Shown in pieces: positions 51,924 through 61,071 of a stretch of 64,000 bases of DNA; position 1 is the first letter of the stretch; each line of letters begins with the position of its first letter. The notes under the pieces are model-generated. The model was not told where the DNA came from. It did not search any database and worked only from the letters and a program-made list of their open reading frames with translations. The stretch spans positions 2,184,001 through 2,248,000 of the forward strand of contig NZ_CP022364.1 of NCBI RefSeq assembly GCF_003119115.1, in the 5' to 3' direction. The translations under genes and the position numbers were made by a program. This stretch comes from Azospirillum sp. TSH58 (GTDB lineage Bacteria; Pseudomonadota; Alphaproteobacteria; Azospirillales; Azospirillaceae).

Positions 51924-53149
51924 GCCTCCGGGTCCAGCGTGTACAGCTCCTGCGGGCGGCCCACCCCGCGCAGCAGGTAGCGCCCGACCGAGATCAGCCG
52001 CTCCCGGCATTCCGGAGCGGACTCGGTGAAGGCGGAGGACAGCAGGATGTCCTGGTCGAGCGACCGGCACATGGCGGCGATGCGGCTGGCCTCGTTCACC
52101 GCCGGGCCGACCACGGTGAAATCGAGCCGGTCCACCCCGCCGATGTTGCCGTAGAACACCTTTCCCTGGTGCAGCCCGAGATAGAAGCGCGTCACCGGCA
52201 GCCCGTCGGCGGAGCGGCGGGCGTTCAGCTCCTTGCAGCGCGCCCGCGCCTCCTCCGCCGCGTCGAGGGCGGCGCGGCAGGCGTCCTCGGCGCTGGAGCG
52301 GTCGAAGACGGCCAGGATGCCGTCGCCCATGAACTTCAGAACCTGCCCGTGGTGCCGGTGGATGGCCGTCACCACCAGCTCCGCATAGTCGTTCAGCAGC
52401 GGCAGGATGGTTTCCGGGGCGGCGGTGTCGGTGATGCGGGTGAAGCCCTGGAGGTCGCTGAACCACAGCACGGCGTCCAGCTCCTCGGCCACGCCGCGGC
52501 GGATGTGGCCGCGCAGCACCCGGTGGCCGGCGTCCCGCCCCAGATAGGTCTCCGCCAGCGTGTTGGCGATGTGCGCCATGGCGTGGCCGCGCAGCGCCAG
52601 CGCCAGGCTGCCGGTGAGGGTGAGCAGGGCGTCGCGCTGGGCGTCGCTGAAGCCGTCGGGATGGTGCGAGACCCAGGAGGAGAAGATGCAGTCCAGCTCC
52701 CCGATGGCGGCGCGGGGGCCCAAGCGGTTGACGATGGCCATGTAGTCGGTGGCGCCTTGCGCCCGCAGTTCGTCCACGATCGGGAAGTCGCTGTTCTCCG
52801 CAGCACCGCCGGTCAGCCGCAGGCGCAGCATCGTCTCGCCGGAGGCGTAAAGCCGGTGGAAGGGGCTGCGCAGCCATTTCTCGTCGATCTCGGGATCGCT
52901 GCCGTTGCCGTAATCGCTCTGGTGGACCTCGGCGGCGTTGCGCCCCGTGCTGTCCCAGGTGACGACGTGGCCGGCGATGGTCGGGTGCAGCGTGTCCGCC
53001 CCGACCACCGTGCGGGTCAGCGGCACGCCCGCCGCGACCAGCCGTTCGCAGAGGCCGCCGATGAGGTCCGTTTCCGGCACCCCCTGCAGACCGGCCTCCG
53101 CGATCCAGCGGCTGAGGTCGAGAATCCCTTGCGCATCCATGCCCGCCAT
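51908..53149 (-). CDS. Class III adenylate/guanylate cyclase
   Basis: A 413-residue soluble protein. The N-terminal 200 residues form an unassigned sensor region. The catalytic domain (about 222-390) has VLWFSDLQGFTRITD, FMGDGILAVF, GLHQGKVFYGNIGG and FTVVGPAVNEASRI, all class III cyclase motifs with both metal-binding aspartates. The TAA stop lies inside repeat copy C, so the last residues (EASPPP) are repeat-encoded. ATG at 53140 is an alternative start. Confidence 0.9.
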   Translation of the reverse strand: MAGMDAQGILDLSRWIAEAGLQGVPETDLIGGLCERLVAAGVPLTRTVVGADTLHPTIAGHVVTWDSTGRNAAEVHQSDYGNGSDPEIDEKWLRSPFHRLYASGETMLRLRLTGGAAENSDFPIVDELRAQGATDYMAIVNRLGPRAAIGELDCIFSSWVSHHPDGFSDAQRDALLTLTGSLALALRGHAMAHIANTLAETYLGRDAGHRVLRGHIRRGVAEELDAVLWFSDLQGFTRITDTAAPETILPLLNDYAELVVTAIHRHHGQVLKFMGDGILAVFDRSSAEDACRAALDAAEEARARCKELNARRSADGLPVTRFYLGLHQGKVFYGNIGGVDRLDFTVVGPAVNEASRIAAMCRSLDQDILLSSAFTESAPECRERLISVGRYLLRGVGRPQELYTLDPEASPPP

Positions 53150-53196
53150 CCTGCCACAGGTCGCCTTGTCCGAGAACCTTGTCCGGGAACGGAGGG

Positions 53197-53724
53197 TCAG
53201 CGGCGGGACAGGGCGTCCGCGATGAAGGCCGTGACCGTTCCGAAGTCGCCGGTTGTCCGCAATTCGGCGGGCATGGCCCGAAAGTCAAGCTCCGGTCCGA
53301 AACCGATCATAGGCTTTCCGAAGCGCAGGGCCAGCCGCACCTCGTCCAAGGTCCCGTGACGGCCCGGCAGGACGACGATCACGTCGCTGGTCAGGATGTT
53401 GACGTGGTTGCGGCTCAGCTCCGTCGGCGGCGCGTCGGCCGGCTTGCGCGCGAAGGGCGTCAGGATGGGCAGGTCGATGTAGGGGTTGGGGTAGCCGGGC
53501 AGGGGCGCGTGGCCGCGGACCGGATCGGGCTCGGAGGGCAGGATGCCGATGGAGCGGCCCCGGCGCCCCGGCGTGCCGTGGAAGGCCCTTGCGGCCGACC
53601 GCATCACCCCGCCGCCGCCGCCGGTCAGCAGGTCGTGCCCGGCCCCGGCGATCCACGCGCCGAGCGGCTCGGCATAGTCCGCCCATTCCTCCTGCCCCGA
53701 CCCCATCACCCCGATGATCGCCAT
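53197..53724 (-). CDS. LOG/lysine-decarboxylase-like Rossmann protein
   Basis: A 175-residue protein. MAIIGVMGSGQEEWADYAEPLG, the glycine-rich TGGGGGVMRSAARAF and the PGRHGTLDEVRLAL motif correspond to GGGxxGLM and PGGxGTxxE of the LOG superfamily. That family includes cytokinin-activating phosphoribohydrolases and molybdenum-cofactor-carrier-like proteins; the altered PGRHGT makes the reaction uncertain. The ATG at 53724 is chosen; it follows hrpB closely on the same strand. Confidence 0.8.
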   Translation of the reverse strand: MAIIGVMGSGQEEWADYAEPLGAWIAGAGHDLLTGGGGGVMRSAARAFHGTPGRRGRSIGILPSEPDPVRGHAPLPGYPNPYIDLPILTPFARKPADAPPTELSRNHVNILTSDVIVVLPGRHGTLDEVRLALRFGKPMIGFGPELDFRAMPAELRTTGDFGTVTAFIADALSRR

Positions 53725-53741
53725 GACCGCCCGCCTTTCCG

Positions 53742-56294
53742 TTATCGTCCGCGTGGTTTCGCCCGCGCCGTGGGCTCGGCCTCCAGCGGGTTGTCGGGCC
53801 AATAGTGCTTGGGATACTGACCCTTGAGGTCCGCCTTCACCGCCTTGTAGGCGTTGGCCCAGAAGCTGGCGAGGTCGCGCGTCACCTGCACCGGGCGGCG
53901 GGCCGGGGACAGCAGGTGCAGCAGCAGCGGCACCCGCCCGCCGGCGATGCGCGGCGTCTCGGCCAGCCCAAACATCTCCTGCAGCCGCACGGCCAGCACC
54001 GGCTCGTCCCCACTGTAGTCGATGGGAACGCGGGAGCCGCTGGGCACCTCGACATGGGTCGGCGCCTCCTTGTCCAGCCGCTGCTGCATCGCCCAGGGCA
54101 GAAGCCCGCGCAGCGCGTTGCCCAACTCCACCCGCTCCAGATGGGCGCGGCGCGACGCGCCGTTCAGGAAGGGCGCCAGCCACTCCTCCATCGTCTCCAG
54201 CAGGGCGGCGTCGGACACGTCCGGCCATTCCTCCCCCTCCCGGCGGCGCAGGAAGAGGACGCGCGTCTGCCACTTGCGCAGCTCGTCGGTCCAGGGCAGG
54301 GCGGTCAGTCCCATCTCCCGGATGCCCTCCAGCATGGCTGCGGCGATGGCCTCGGCGGGCGGGTTGGGCAGGCGCTTGTCCTCCAGCGCCAGGGCGAACA
54401 GCATGCGGCGGCGGCGGGCCAGCACCGTCTGCTCCCGCCCGTCCCAGGCGACCACGGTCTCGCTGCGGATGTGCTCGGCGAAGGCCTCCTCCAGCTCGGC
54501 CAGGGAGAGCGGGGCGGCGAGGAAGATGCGCGACTCGCGGGCCGCCCCGTCCAGATCGGCGACGGCCAGCCAGTCCTCGGCGCTCAGCGGCTCGGCGTCC
54601 TGGAAATAGGCGCCGCGCCCGTTGGACAGCCGGTATTGCGCGGCGGCTCCGCCCGCACTGCCTCCGGGGCGGCGCTGGCCGATGCGGTCGGGATAGGCCA
54701 GGGCGACCAGCAGGCCGGTGGAGCCGAGATCGCCACCGCCTCCCTTCACGCCCAGCTGCCGTTTCCAGTTGCGGGCCTGCTTCAACGCCTGCTGGGCGCC
54801 GCCGCGCTCCACGGTCAGGCCGCGCCCGGCGCCGCGCACCCGGCCGTCATCATCAAGCCCGCGCAGCAGTTCCACGCGCAGCCGCAGGTCGGCGTCGCGG
54901 AAACCGGGCTGGGCGCGGACGATGTCGCGCTCGCCGAGCAGGGCGGCGACCTCGCAGGCCAGCGCCCCCAGCCCCATCGCCTTGCCCTTCAGCATCATGT
55001 GGGCCAGCCGGGGGTGCACGCCGAAGCCTGCCATGCGGCGGCCGTGGGCGGTGATGCCGCCGTCGGCGTCCAGCGCCCCCAGCTCCCTCAGCAGCTCCCG
55101 CGCCTGGGCCATGGCGGCGGCGGGCGGCGGGTCGAGCCAGGCGAGCGACGACGGGTCGGACACGCCCCACACCGCCAGCTCCAGCGCCAGCGGTGCGAGG
55201 TCGGCGTCCATGATCTCCGGCGGGGTGAAGGGGGCCAGCGCCTTGTGCGACGGCTCCGGCCACAGGCGGTAGCAGACTCCAGGCTCCAGACGGCCGGCGC
55301 GGCCCCGCCGCTGCTCCGCCGAGGCCTGGGAGACCTTGGCGGTGACCAGCCGCGTCATGCCGCTGCGCGGGTCGAAGCGGGGAACGCGCATCAGCCCGCC
55401 GTCCACCACGATGCGGATGCCCTCGATGGTCAGGCTGGTCTCGGCGATGGGGGTGGCCAGCACGATCTTGCGCGTGCCCGGCGGGCTGGGGGCGATGGCG
55501 CGGTCCTGGGCGTCCGCCGTCAGGTCGCCGTAGAGCGGGGCGATCACCGTGCCGGGGCCGAGGTCCGCGGACTCCAGAAGGCTCTGCACCCGCCGGATCT
55601 CCCCCGCGCCGGGCAGGAAGACCAGCGCGTTGCCGCTTTCCTCGCGCAGGGCGCGGCGGACGGCGGCGGCCACGGCGTCCTCGACGCGGGTCCCGCCGCT
55701 GGTGCTGGTGGCGGGGGCGTCGAGATGGCGGGTCTCCACCGGGAAGGCGCGGCCCTCGCTGGTCACCATCGGGGCGTCGCCCAGCAGGGCGGCGACCGGC
55801 GCGCCGTCCAGCGTCGCCGACATCACCACCAGCCGCAGGTCGTCGCGCAGCGCGCCGCGCGCCTCCTGCACCAGGGCGAGCGCCAGGTCGCTGTCGATGC
55901 CGCGCTCGTGGAACTCGTCGAACAGCACGGCGCCGACCGCCGGCAACTCGGGGTCCTCCTGGAGCTGGCGCAGGAACAGGCCGTCGGTCACCACCTCGAT
56001 CCGCGTCCTCGGCCCGACCTTCGTGTCCATCCGGACGCGGTAGCCGACCGTCTCGCCGACGCTTTCCCCCAGCATCGCGGCCATGCGGCGGGCGGCGGCG
56101 CGGGCGGCCAGCCGCCGCGGCTCCAGCACGATCACCTTGCGCCCGGCCAGCCAGGGCCGGTCGAGCAGGGCCAGCGGCACGCGGGTGGTCTTGCCGGCCC
56201 CCGGCGGCGCCTGGAGCACCGCCACGCCGCGCCCGTCCAGCGCGGCCAGCAGCTCGGGAAGCACGGGATCGATGGGAAGGGGCGGGATGTTCAT
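53742..56294 (-). CDS. hrpB: ATP-dependent helicase HrpB
   Basis: An 850-residue DEAH-box helicase. Walker A GAGKTT, DEFHERG (DExH box), VMSAT, TPIAETSLTIEG and QRRGRAGR (motif VI) are intact. The C-terminal HrpB domain (about 480-850) ends in FWANAYKAVKADLKGQYPKH YWPDNPL, a family signature. The substrate is probably RNA. Only 17 bases separate it from the LOG-like gene downstream. Confidence 0.95.
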   Translation of the reverse strand: MNIPPLPIDPVLPELLAALDGRGVAVLQAPPGAGKTTRVPLALLDRPWLAGRKVIVLEPRRLAARAAARRMAAMLGESVGETVGYRVRMDTKVGPRTRIEVVTDGLFLRQLQEDPELPAVGAVLFDEFHERGIDSDLALALVQEARGALRDDLRLVVMSATLDGAPVAALLGDAPMVTSEGRAFPVETRHLDAPATSTSGGTRVEDAVAAAVRRALREESGNALVFLPGAGEIRRVQSLLESADLGPGTVIAPLYGDLTADAQDRAIAPSPPGTRKIVLATPIAETSLTIEGIRIVVDGGLMRVPRFDPRSGMTRLVTAKVSQASAEQRRGRAGRLEPGVCYRLWPEPSHKALAPFTPPEIMDADLAPLALELAVWGVSDPSSLAWLDPPPAAAMAQARELLRELGALDADGGITAHGRRMAGFGVHPRLAHMMLKGKAMGLGALACEVAALLGERDIVRAQPGFRDADLRLRVELLRGLDDDGRVRGAGRGLTVERGGAQQALKQARNWKRQLGVKGGGGDLGSTGLLVALAYPDRIGQRRPGGSAGGAAAQYRLSNGRGAYFQDAEPLSAEDWLAVADLDGAARESRIFLAAPLSLAELEEAFAEHIRSETVVAWDGREQTVLARRRRMLFALALEDKRLPNPPAEAIAAAMLEGIREMGLTALPWTDELRKWQTRVLFLRRREGEEWPDVSDAALLETMEEWLAPFLNGASRRAHLERVELGNALRGLLPWAMQQRLDKEAPTHVEVPSGSRVPIDYSGDEPVLAVRLQEMFGLAETPRIAGGRVPLLLHLLSPARRPVQVTRDLASFWANAYKAVKADLKGQYPKHYWPDNPLEAEPTARAKPRGR

Positions 56295-56393
56295 GGACTC
56301 TGTGACGTGGTGGGCGACTGGCGGAGAAGGGCGCCGCCCGTGTTCCTGGCAGCGGCGGGCGCCCCGGTCAAGCCTTCCGCCGGGACGCCCCGG

Positions 56394-57710
56394 CTATTCG
56401 GCTTCCTCCCGGCGGAAGACCCCGGCCTCGCGGTCGTGGGTGAACAGCTCGGCGTAGCGGGCCCAGCCGGTCACGGCGTTCAGCGTCTCCTCGGCGTAGC
56501 CCTCGCTCATGAAGGCCTCCAACTCGCGGGCGAAGGGGGCGTAGGGGGCGCGGTGGTCGGCGCGCTCCGACAGGGCCGCGTGGATGTGCGCGGCGAGCGG
56601 CACGAAATGGACCAGATGCTCGGCGAACAGGGCTTTGCGGTCGCCCATCCCGGCCTCGGCGAACAGGCGGCCGGGTTCGGTCAGCCGGATGTCGCCCTCC
56701 GCCACCTCGGCGAAGCCCAGCATCTGGAGCGTCTCGGCGATGGGGAAGAGGTCGTCGATCTCGTGCCGCAGGGTCGCCGCGAGGTGCGGCAGGTCCGCCT
56801 TGCCGTGGTAGGGCGGGGCGGCCAGCGTCTCCATCAGGCCGGCCAGCCGGTTGGTCGAGACCTGCTGGAGCGGCTCGGCATAGACCGGCCGCTGGCGCCC
56901 GGTCGTCGCCACCGTTGTTGTTGCCGGAGCGCTCAGCGGCTTGCGCGCGGTCATCCGGCCGTAGATGTCGTCGACCAGGTCGCGGAAGTCCGGGGCCAGC
57001 CGGTTGCGCGGGTGCGGGATGTCCACCCGGATCTCCGCCGCGACGCGGCCCGGGTTGGAGGCGAAGACCAGGATGCGGTCGCACATCAGCACCGCCTCCT
57101 CGATGTTGTGGGTCACCATCAGGATCGACCGGGTCGGCAGCTTGCGCTCCATCCACAGGTCGAGCAGGTCGGTGCGCAGCGTCTCCGCCGTCAGCACGTC
57201 GAGCGCCGAGAAGGGCTCGTCCATCAGCAGGATTTCCGGGTGGACGACCAGCGCGCGGGCGAAGCCGACGCGCTGGCGCATCCCGCCGGACAGCTCCTTG
57301 GGGTAGGCGTTCTCGAAGCCCGACAGCCCGATCTGGTCGATGGCCTCCTCGGCGCGCGCCGCCGCTTCGTCTCCCGGAACGCGGAGCGCCTTCAGCCCGG
57401 CCAGCACATTCTCCTCGACGGTCATCCAGGGGAACAGCGCGAAGGACTGGAACACCATCGCCACGCCGTCGGTCGGCCCGGACACCGGCGCGCCGTGGTG
57501 CAGGACCTTGCCGGAGGTCGGCGGCGCCAGCCCGGCGACGATGCGCAGCAGCGTGGACTTTCCCGAGCCGGAGCGGCCGAGCAGCCCGACGATCTCGCCG
57601 TCGCGCAGCGTCAGGTCCACGCCGTCGAGCACGACATACGGCTGGCCGGATGCCTTGCGGTAGGCCTGCCGGACGCCGCGGAGTTCGAAGAGGGGGGAAT
57701 GCTGCGTCAT
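56394..57710 (-). CDS. ABC transporter ATPase with C-terminal AAA-associated domain
   Basis: A 438-residue nitrate/sulfonate-type ATPase. Walker [26 protein letters not shown], signature LSGGMRQR, Walker [12 protein letters not shown] and HNIEEA are in the first 260 residues. About 150 extra residues (after [20 protein letters not shown]) match the AAA-associated domain that some family members carry, which is thought to be regulatory. GGAGG precedes the ATG at 57710. It follows the fused permease gene by 13 bases. Confidence 0.88.
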   Translation of the reverse strand: MTQHSPLFELRGVRQAYRKASGQPYVVLDGVDLTLRDGEIVGLLGRSGSGKSTLLRIVAGLAPPTSGKVLHHGAPVSGPTDGVAMVFQSFALFPWMTVEENVLAGLKALRVPGDEAAARAEEAIDQIGLSGFENAYPKELSGGMRQRVGFARALVVHPEILLMDEPFSALDVLTAETLRTDLLDLWMERKLPTRSILMVTHNIEEAVLMCDRILVFASNPGRVAAEIRVDIPHPRNRLAPDFRDLVDDIYGRMTARKPLSAPATTTVATTGRQRPVYAEPLQQVSTNRLAGLMETLAAPPYHGKADLPHLAATLRHEIDDLFPIAETLQMLGFAEVAEGDIRLTEPGRLFAEAGMGDRKALFAEHLVHFVPLAAHIHAALSERADHRAPYAPFARELEAFMSEGYAEETLNAVTGWARYAELFTHDREAGVFRREEAE

Positions 57711-57723
57711 GATACGGCCTCCG

Positions 57724-59490
57724 TCAGGCAAGGCGCAGGCGGCGTTCGGCGTAGCCGTAGAGCGGGCGCCAGAGCAGCCGGTTGAGCAGGGTGACGAACA
57801 GGGACATCACGGCGATGCCGAGCACGATGCGCGGGTAGTCGCCCGCGGCGGTCGCCTGGGCGATGTGGCTGCCCAGCCCGTGCGCGGTGACCTCCGCGTC
57901 GCCCCAGCGCACCGCCTCGGCGACGATGCTGGCGTTCCACGAGCCGCCCGCCGCGGTCACCGCACCGGTCAGGTAGTAGGGGAAGACGCCGGGCAGCATG
58001 ACGTCGCGCCACCACTGCCAGCCGCGGATCCGGAAGCTCGACGCGGCCTCCTTCAAATCGTTGGGAAAGGCGGAGGTTCCGGCGATGACGTTGAACAGGA
58101 TGTACCACTGGGTGCCCAGGATCATCAGCGGGCTGAGCCAGACGTCCGGATTCAGGTCGAAGCGCAGGATGGTGACGACGGCGACCGGGAACAGCAGGTT
58201 GGCCGGGAAGGCCGCCAGGAACTGGGCCACCGGCTGGACCGCCTCGGCGAGGCGCGGGCGCAGCCCGATCAGCACGCCGAGCGGCACCCAGACGAGCGAC
58301 GCGATGGCGATCAGCACCACGACCCGCAGCAGCGTCGCCGCCCCGAGCAGCAGCGCGGTCCCGACGTCGCTCCAGCCGGCGCCGCGCGCGATGAACGCCA
58401 CCAACGTCCAGCCCAGGGCCAGCGCCGCCGCGGCGACGGCCGCGTACCACGCCCGATCGAGCGCCCGGTCGAGCGCGGGGGAGGACGGGCCGGCGATCCG
58501 GCGCGTCAGGGCGGCGGGCAGTGTGGAAGCCAGGGCGGAGAGGGGCGACAGGCGCAGCCACGCCAGCCGGCCGAGCAGCGCCTGGACCGGCGTGAGCAGA
58601 GCCCGGCAGAAGCGGGTGCGCTGGAACAGCCGCAGCACCCAGGACCCCGGCGCCTCCTGCGCGCCGGTCTGCTCGACGCGGAACTTGTCGGCCCAGGCGA
58701 CCAGCGGGCGGAACAGGAGTTGGTCGTAGAGCAGGATGACCGCCAGCATCGCCAGCACCGCCCAGCCGACCGCGCCGAGATCCTTGCGCGCGATGGCCTC
58801 GGCCAGATAGGAGCCGATGCCGGGCAGCGTGACGGTGCGGTCGCCGACGGTGATCGCCTCCGACGCGACGACGAAGAACCAGCCGCCGGACATCGACATC
58901 ATCATGTTCCAGACCAGCCCCGGCATAGCGAAGGGCGCCTCCAGCCGCCAGAAGCGCTGCCAGCCGGAGAAGCGGAAGCTGGTGGCCGCCTCCTCCAGGT
59001 CGCGCGGCACCGACCGCAGCGACTGGTGGACGCTGAAGGTCATGTTCCAGGCCTGGCTGGTGAAGATGGCGAAGACCGCCGCGCATTCGGCCCCCAGCAC
59101 GCTGCCGGGGAACAGCGACAGGAAGAAGGCCACCGTGAAGGAGATGTAGCCGAGCACCGGCACTGACTGGAGCACGTCCAGCACGGGGATCAGCACCATC
59201 CCGGCCCGGCGGCTCTTGGCCGCCAGCGTGGCGTAGGCGAAGGTGAAGAGCAGCGAGGCCGCCATCGCCGCCAGCATGCGCAGCGTCGAGCGCAGCGCGT
59301 AGTCCGGCAGGTGCCAGGGGTCGAGCGAGACGGTGGGTGTGTCGAGGCTCGCCAGCGGGGCGCCCATCTGGTGACCGCCGACGGCGGCCAGCGCGAGAAG
59401 GCCGACGACCAGCGGCAGGGCCAGGAGATCCCAGCGGTTGGGCGTTGCCGCCGCCGCCTTCACGGAAACGCTTGTCTGGGTCCAGACCAT
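57724..59490 (-). CDS. Fused two-domain ABC permease
   Basis: A 588-residue inner-membrane protein that contains two BPD-type permease domains in one chain. Each half has its own EAA loop: [21 protein letters not shown] (about 165) and [21 protein letters not shown] (about 480). One chain therefore replaces the usual permease dimer. Paired with the ATPase downstream. No binding protein is adjacent, so either a distant receptor is used or the system works without one. The substrate is unknown. Confidence 0.87.
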   Translation of the reverse strand: MVWTQTSVSVKAAAATPNRWDLLALPLVVGLLALAAVGGHQMGAPLASLDTPTVSLDPWHLPDYALRSTLRMLAAMAASLLFTFAYATLAAKSRRAGMVLIPVLDVLQSVPVLGYISFTVAFFLSLFPGSVLGAECAAVFAIFTSQAWNMTFSVHQSLRSVPRDLEEAATSFRFSGWQRFWRLEAPFAMPGLVWNMMMSMSGGWFFVVASEAITVGDRTVTLPGIGSYLAEAIARKDLGAVGWAVLAMLAVILLYDQLLFRPLVAWADKFRVEQTGAQEAPGSWVLRLFQRTRFCRALLTPVQALLGRLAWLRLSPLSALASTLPAALTRRIAGPSSPALDRALDRAWYAAVAAAALALGWTLVAFIARGAGWSDVGTALLLGAATLLRVVVLIAIASLVWVPLGVLIGLRPRLAEAVQPVAQFLAAFPANLLFPVAVVTILRFDLNPDVWLSPLMILGTQWYILFNVIAGTSAFPNDLKEAASSFRIRGWQWWRDVMLPGVFPYYLTGAVTAAGGSWNASIVAEAVRWGDAEVTAHGLGSHIAQATAAGDYPRIVLGIAVMSLFVTLLNRLLWRPLYGYAERRLRLA

Positions 59491-60189
59491 GGCCCCTCCA
59501 TCCTGCGGCCGGATCGGAGTCCGGTCGCCTTCGGCATGCGCAATCGGCGTGTGCAGGCACCCGGCGCCGGTCGGCGTCGGGCGGACGTCACGGGTGGAGG
59601 AGGGTGGTCAGCCCGGTGTGGGCGTCGACGGCCGCCAAGCGTGGCGCGCGCCGCGGAGTGCGGGCGCGCGGAGCGGCATCAGAATGGTGACAAAAGGATT
59701 CCCCATGGTTCACCTGTGCGGCTGTCGGCGTCACGGCCGGCCGTGGCGAACCTGCGAAAGGGTCAGCCCAGGATCGGCGGAGAACCGGAAATATGTCGGG
59801 ATCGACGACTGTGGCTGTCCATCTCTTGCTTTCTCGGCGCGGGACCGGACCACGCGTCCGGACGCCCGCCAATCATGCGGTGACGTTGTCGCTCATCTAC
59901 TCCTGCGTCCGGAACCGGTCAAGCGCGCGGCGGCGTTTCTTGGCGATCATTGCAGAGGTTTCATGTTCGCCGCCCTCCGGTGCCCAAAGGAAAACACAAC
60001 AGGCCATTTTAACTCTCTCGCCAGAGGGGCGAGGGAACTTCCGAACGGAGGTTAGGGAGGCGGGACACATGGGCGCGGCAAAGTGCCGCAGAAGCCCGCA
60101 ATCGGCCGGCGATCCGAGAAGCTTTCGCAACAAGACGTTATGGTTCAAATAACCACAATCCATTTGTGACTTAACGATCCCGGGACCCG
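59491..60189. other. 699-base intergenic region, no gene seen
   Basis: Between the fused permease (minus) and the ferritin-like gene (plus). I looked for riboswitch-like conserved cores (thiamine, guanidine, cobalamin) and found none I could support. Open frames here lack ribosome binding sites and family features. A short stretch at 60009-60058 (CTCTCGCCAGAGGGGCGAGG... GGTTAGGGAGG) recalls the intergenic repeats but is too diverged to assign. Confidence 0.45.
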
Positions 60190-60660
60190 ATGGCCAACAT
60201 TCACGACCCCGCCCTGTTCCTCGCCCACGCCTGCGCGCTGGAGGAGGACGCCGCCAACCGTTTCGCCGATCTGTCGGAGGCCATGAAGACCTACGGCAAC
60301 GCGGACGTCGCGGCCTTCTTCGCCAAGATGGCCGAGTTCTCGCGCCTGCATCTGGCCGACGCCCGCAAGCGCTCCGGCTTCCGCGACGTGCCGGCGCTCT
60401 CCCCGGACGACTTCCAGTGGCCGGACGGCGAAAGCCCCGAAGCGGCCTCCATGGAAGGCTCGCACTATCTGATGACGGTGGATTACGCGCTGGATCTGGC
60501 GCTCGACAGCGAGAAGCGCGGCCACGCCTTCTACGCCGATGTGGCCGCCACCACCACGGACCCGGAGGTCCGCATGATGGCCGAGGAATTCGCCTCCGAA
60601 GAGGCGGAGCATGTGGCGGAGCTGGAGCGCTGGATCGAGCGCTTCCCCAAGAAGGGGTAA
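60190..60660 (+). CDS. Ferritin-like / rubrerythrin-related protein
   Basis: A 156-residue four-helix protein. Candidate di-iron ligands lie in ALEEDAANRF (about 17), SRLHLADA (about 55), LDSEKRGHAFY (about 107) and SEEAEHVAELERW (about 140), the ExxH-type pattern of ferritin-like proteins. No rubredoxin domain is present. It may protect against peroxide or handle iron. A perfect 16-bp hairpin follows the stop. Confidence 0.85.
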   Translation: MANIHDPALFLAHACALEEDAANRFADLSEAMKTYGNADVAAFFAKMAEFSRLHLADARKRSGFRDVPALSPDDFQWPDGESPEAASMEGSHYLMTVDYALDLALDSEKRGHAFYADVAATTTDPEVRMMAEEFASEEAEHVAELERWIERFPKKG

Positions 60661-60667
60661 GGGCCGT

Positions 60668-60703
60668 TTCCCGCGGTTCCCGCCCTTGCGGGAACCGCGG
60701 GAA
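60668..60703 (+). terminator. Perfect 16-bp hairpin between convergent genes
   Basis: TTCCCGCGGTTCCCGC and its exact complement flank a CCTT loop, eight bases after the ferritin-like stop. There is no T run. It probably acts on both converging transcripts. Confidence 0.6.
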
Positions 60704-60719
60704 GGGCGAAGAACGCGCC

Positions 60720-60932
60720 TTACTTGGACAGGTCGGCGTAGTCGTACTCGTACTTCTTGTCCGCCGGCTTGAAGGTCTTGAAGGCGGCGATGACGTCGTC
60801 AACCGACACGCCCGCCGGCACGTTGAGAATCTCGTACACGACCGAGCTGCCGCTGGTCGGGCCAACGTCGGCGTTGCGGTGAGCCTGGGAAATCAGGCCC
60901 TCGCCGGCCTTCTTGATCATGATCGAAGCCAT
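60720..60932 (-). CDS. Unrecognised 70-residue protein
   Basis: A short protein I cannot place: MASIMIKKAGEGLISQAHRN, then SSVVYEILNVPAGVSVDDVI AAFKTFKPADKKYEYDYADLSK. It has no cysteine, signal peptide or membrane segment, and looks like a compact alpha/beta domain with a lysine- and tyrosine-rich tail. The ATG at 60932 has AGGAGA upstream; the frame is open to 61022. Convergent with the ferritin-like gene. Confidence 0.65.
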   Translation of the reverse strand: MASIMIKKAGEGLISQAHRNADVGPTSGSSVVYEILNVPAGVSVDDVIAAFKTFKPADKKYEYDYADLSK

Positions 60933-61035
60933 ATCCGTTCCGTCTCCTGTTACACGTCGCCCGACGCAGAAATATCCATAACTCGAATAAGGGTATGGGG
61001 CCAATGGATAAATTGCCGACACGCTCCGCGTGAGC

Positions 61036-61058
61036 CCCTCTCCCGGGACGGGAGAGGG
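61036..61058 (-). terminator. Hairpin after the phosphatase gene
   Basis: CCCTCTCCCG and CGGGAGAGGG with a 3-base loop, 14 bases past the phosphatase stop on the minus strand. No T run follows, so termination is only probable. Confidence 0.45.
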
Positions 61059-61071
61059 ATAAGACCGCGCG

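Noticed and set aside
53805..57785. A 1326-codon open frame on the plus strand
   Set aside because: It is antisense to hrpB and the ABC ATPase, has His/Arg/Gly/Gln-rich composition typical of GC-rich shadow frames, and shows no family motif.
59491..60189. Riboswitch in front of the fused permease
   Set aside because: No thiamine, guanidine or cobalamin conserved core could be recognised.
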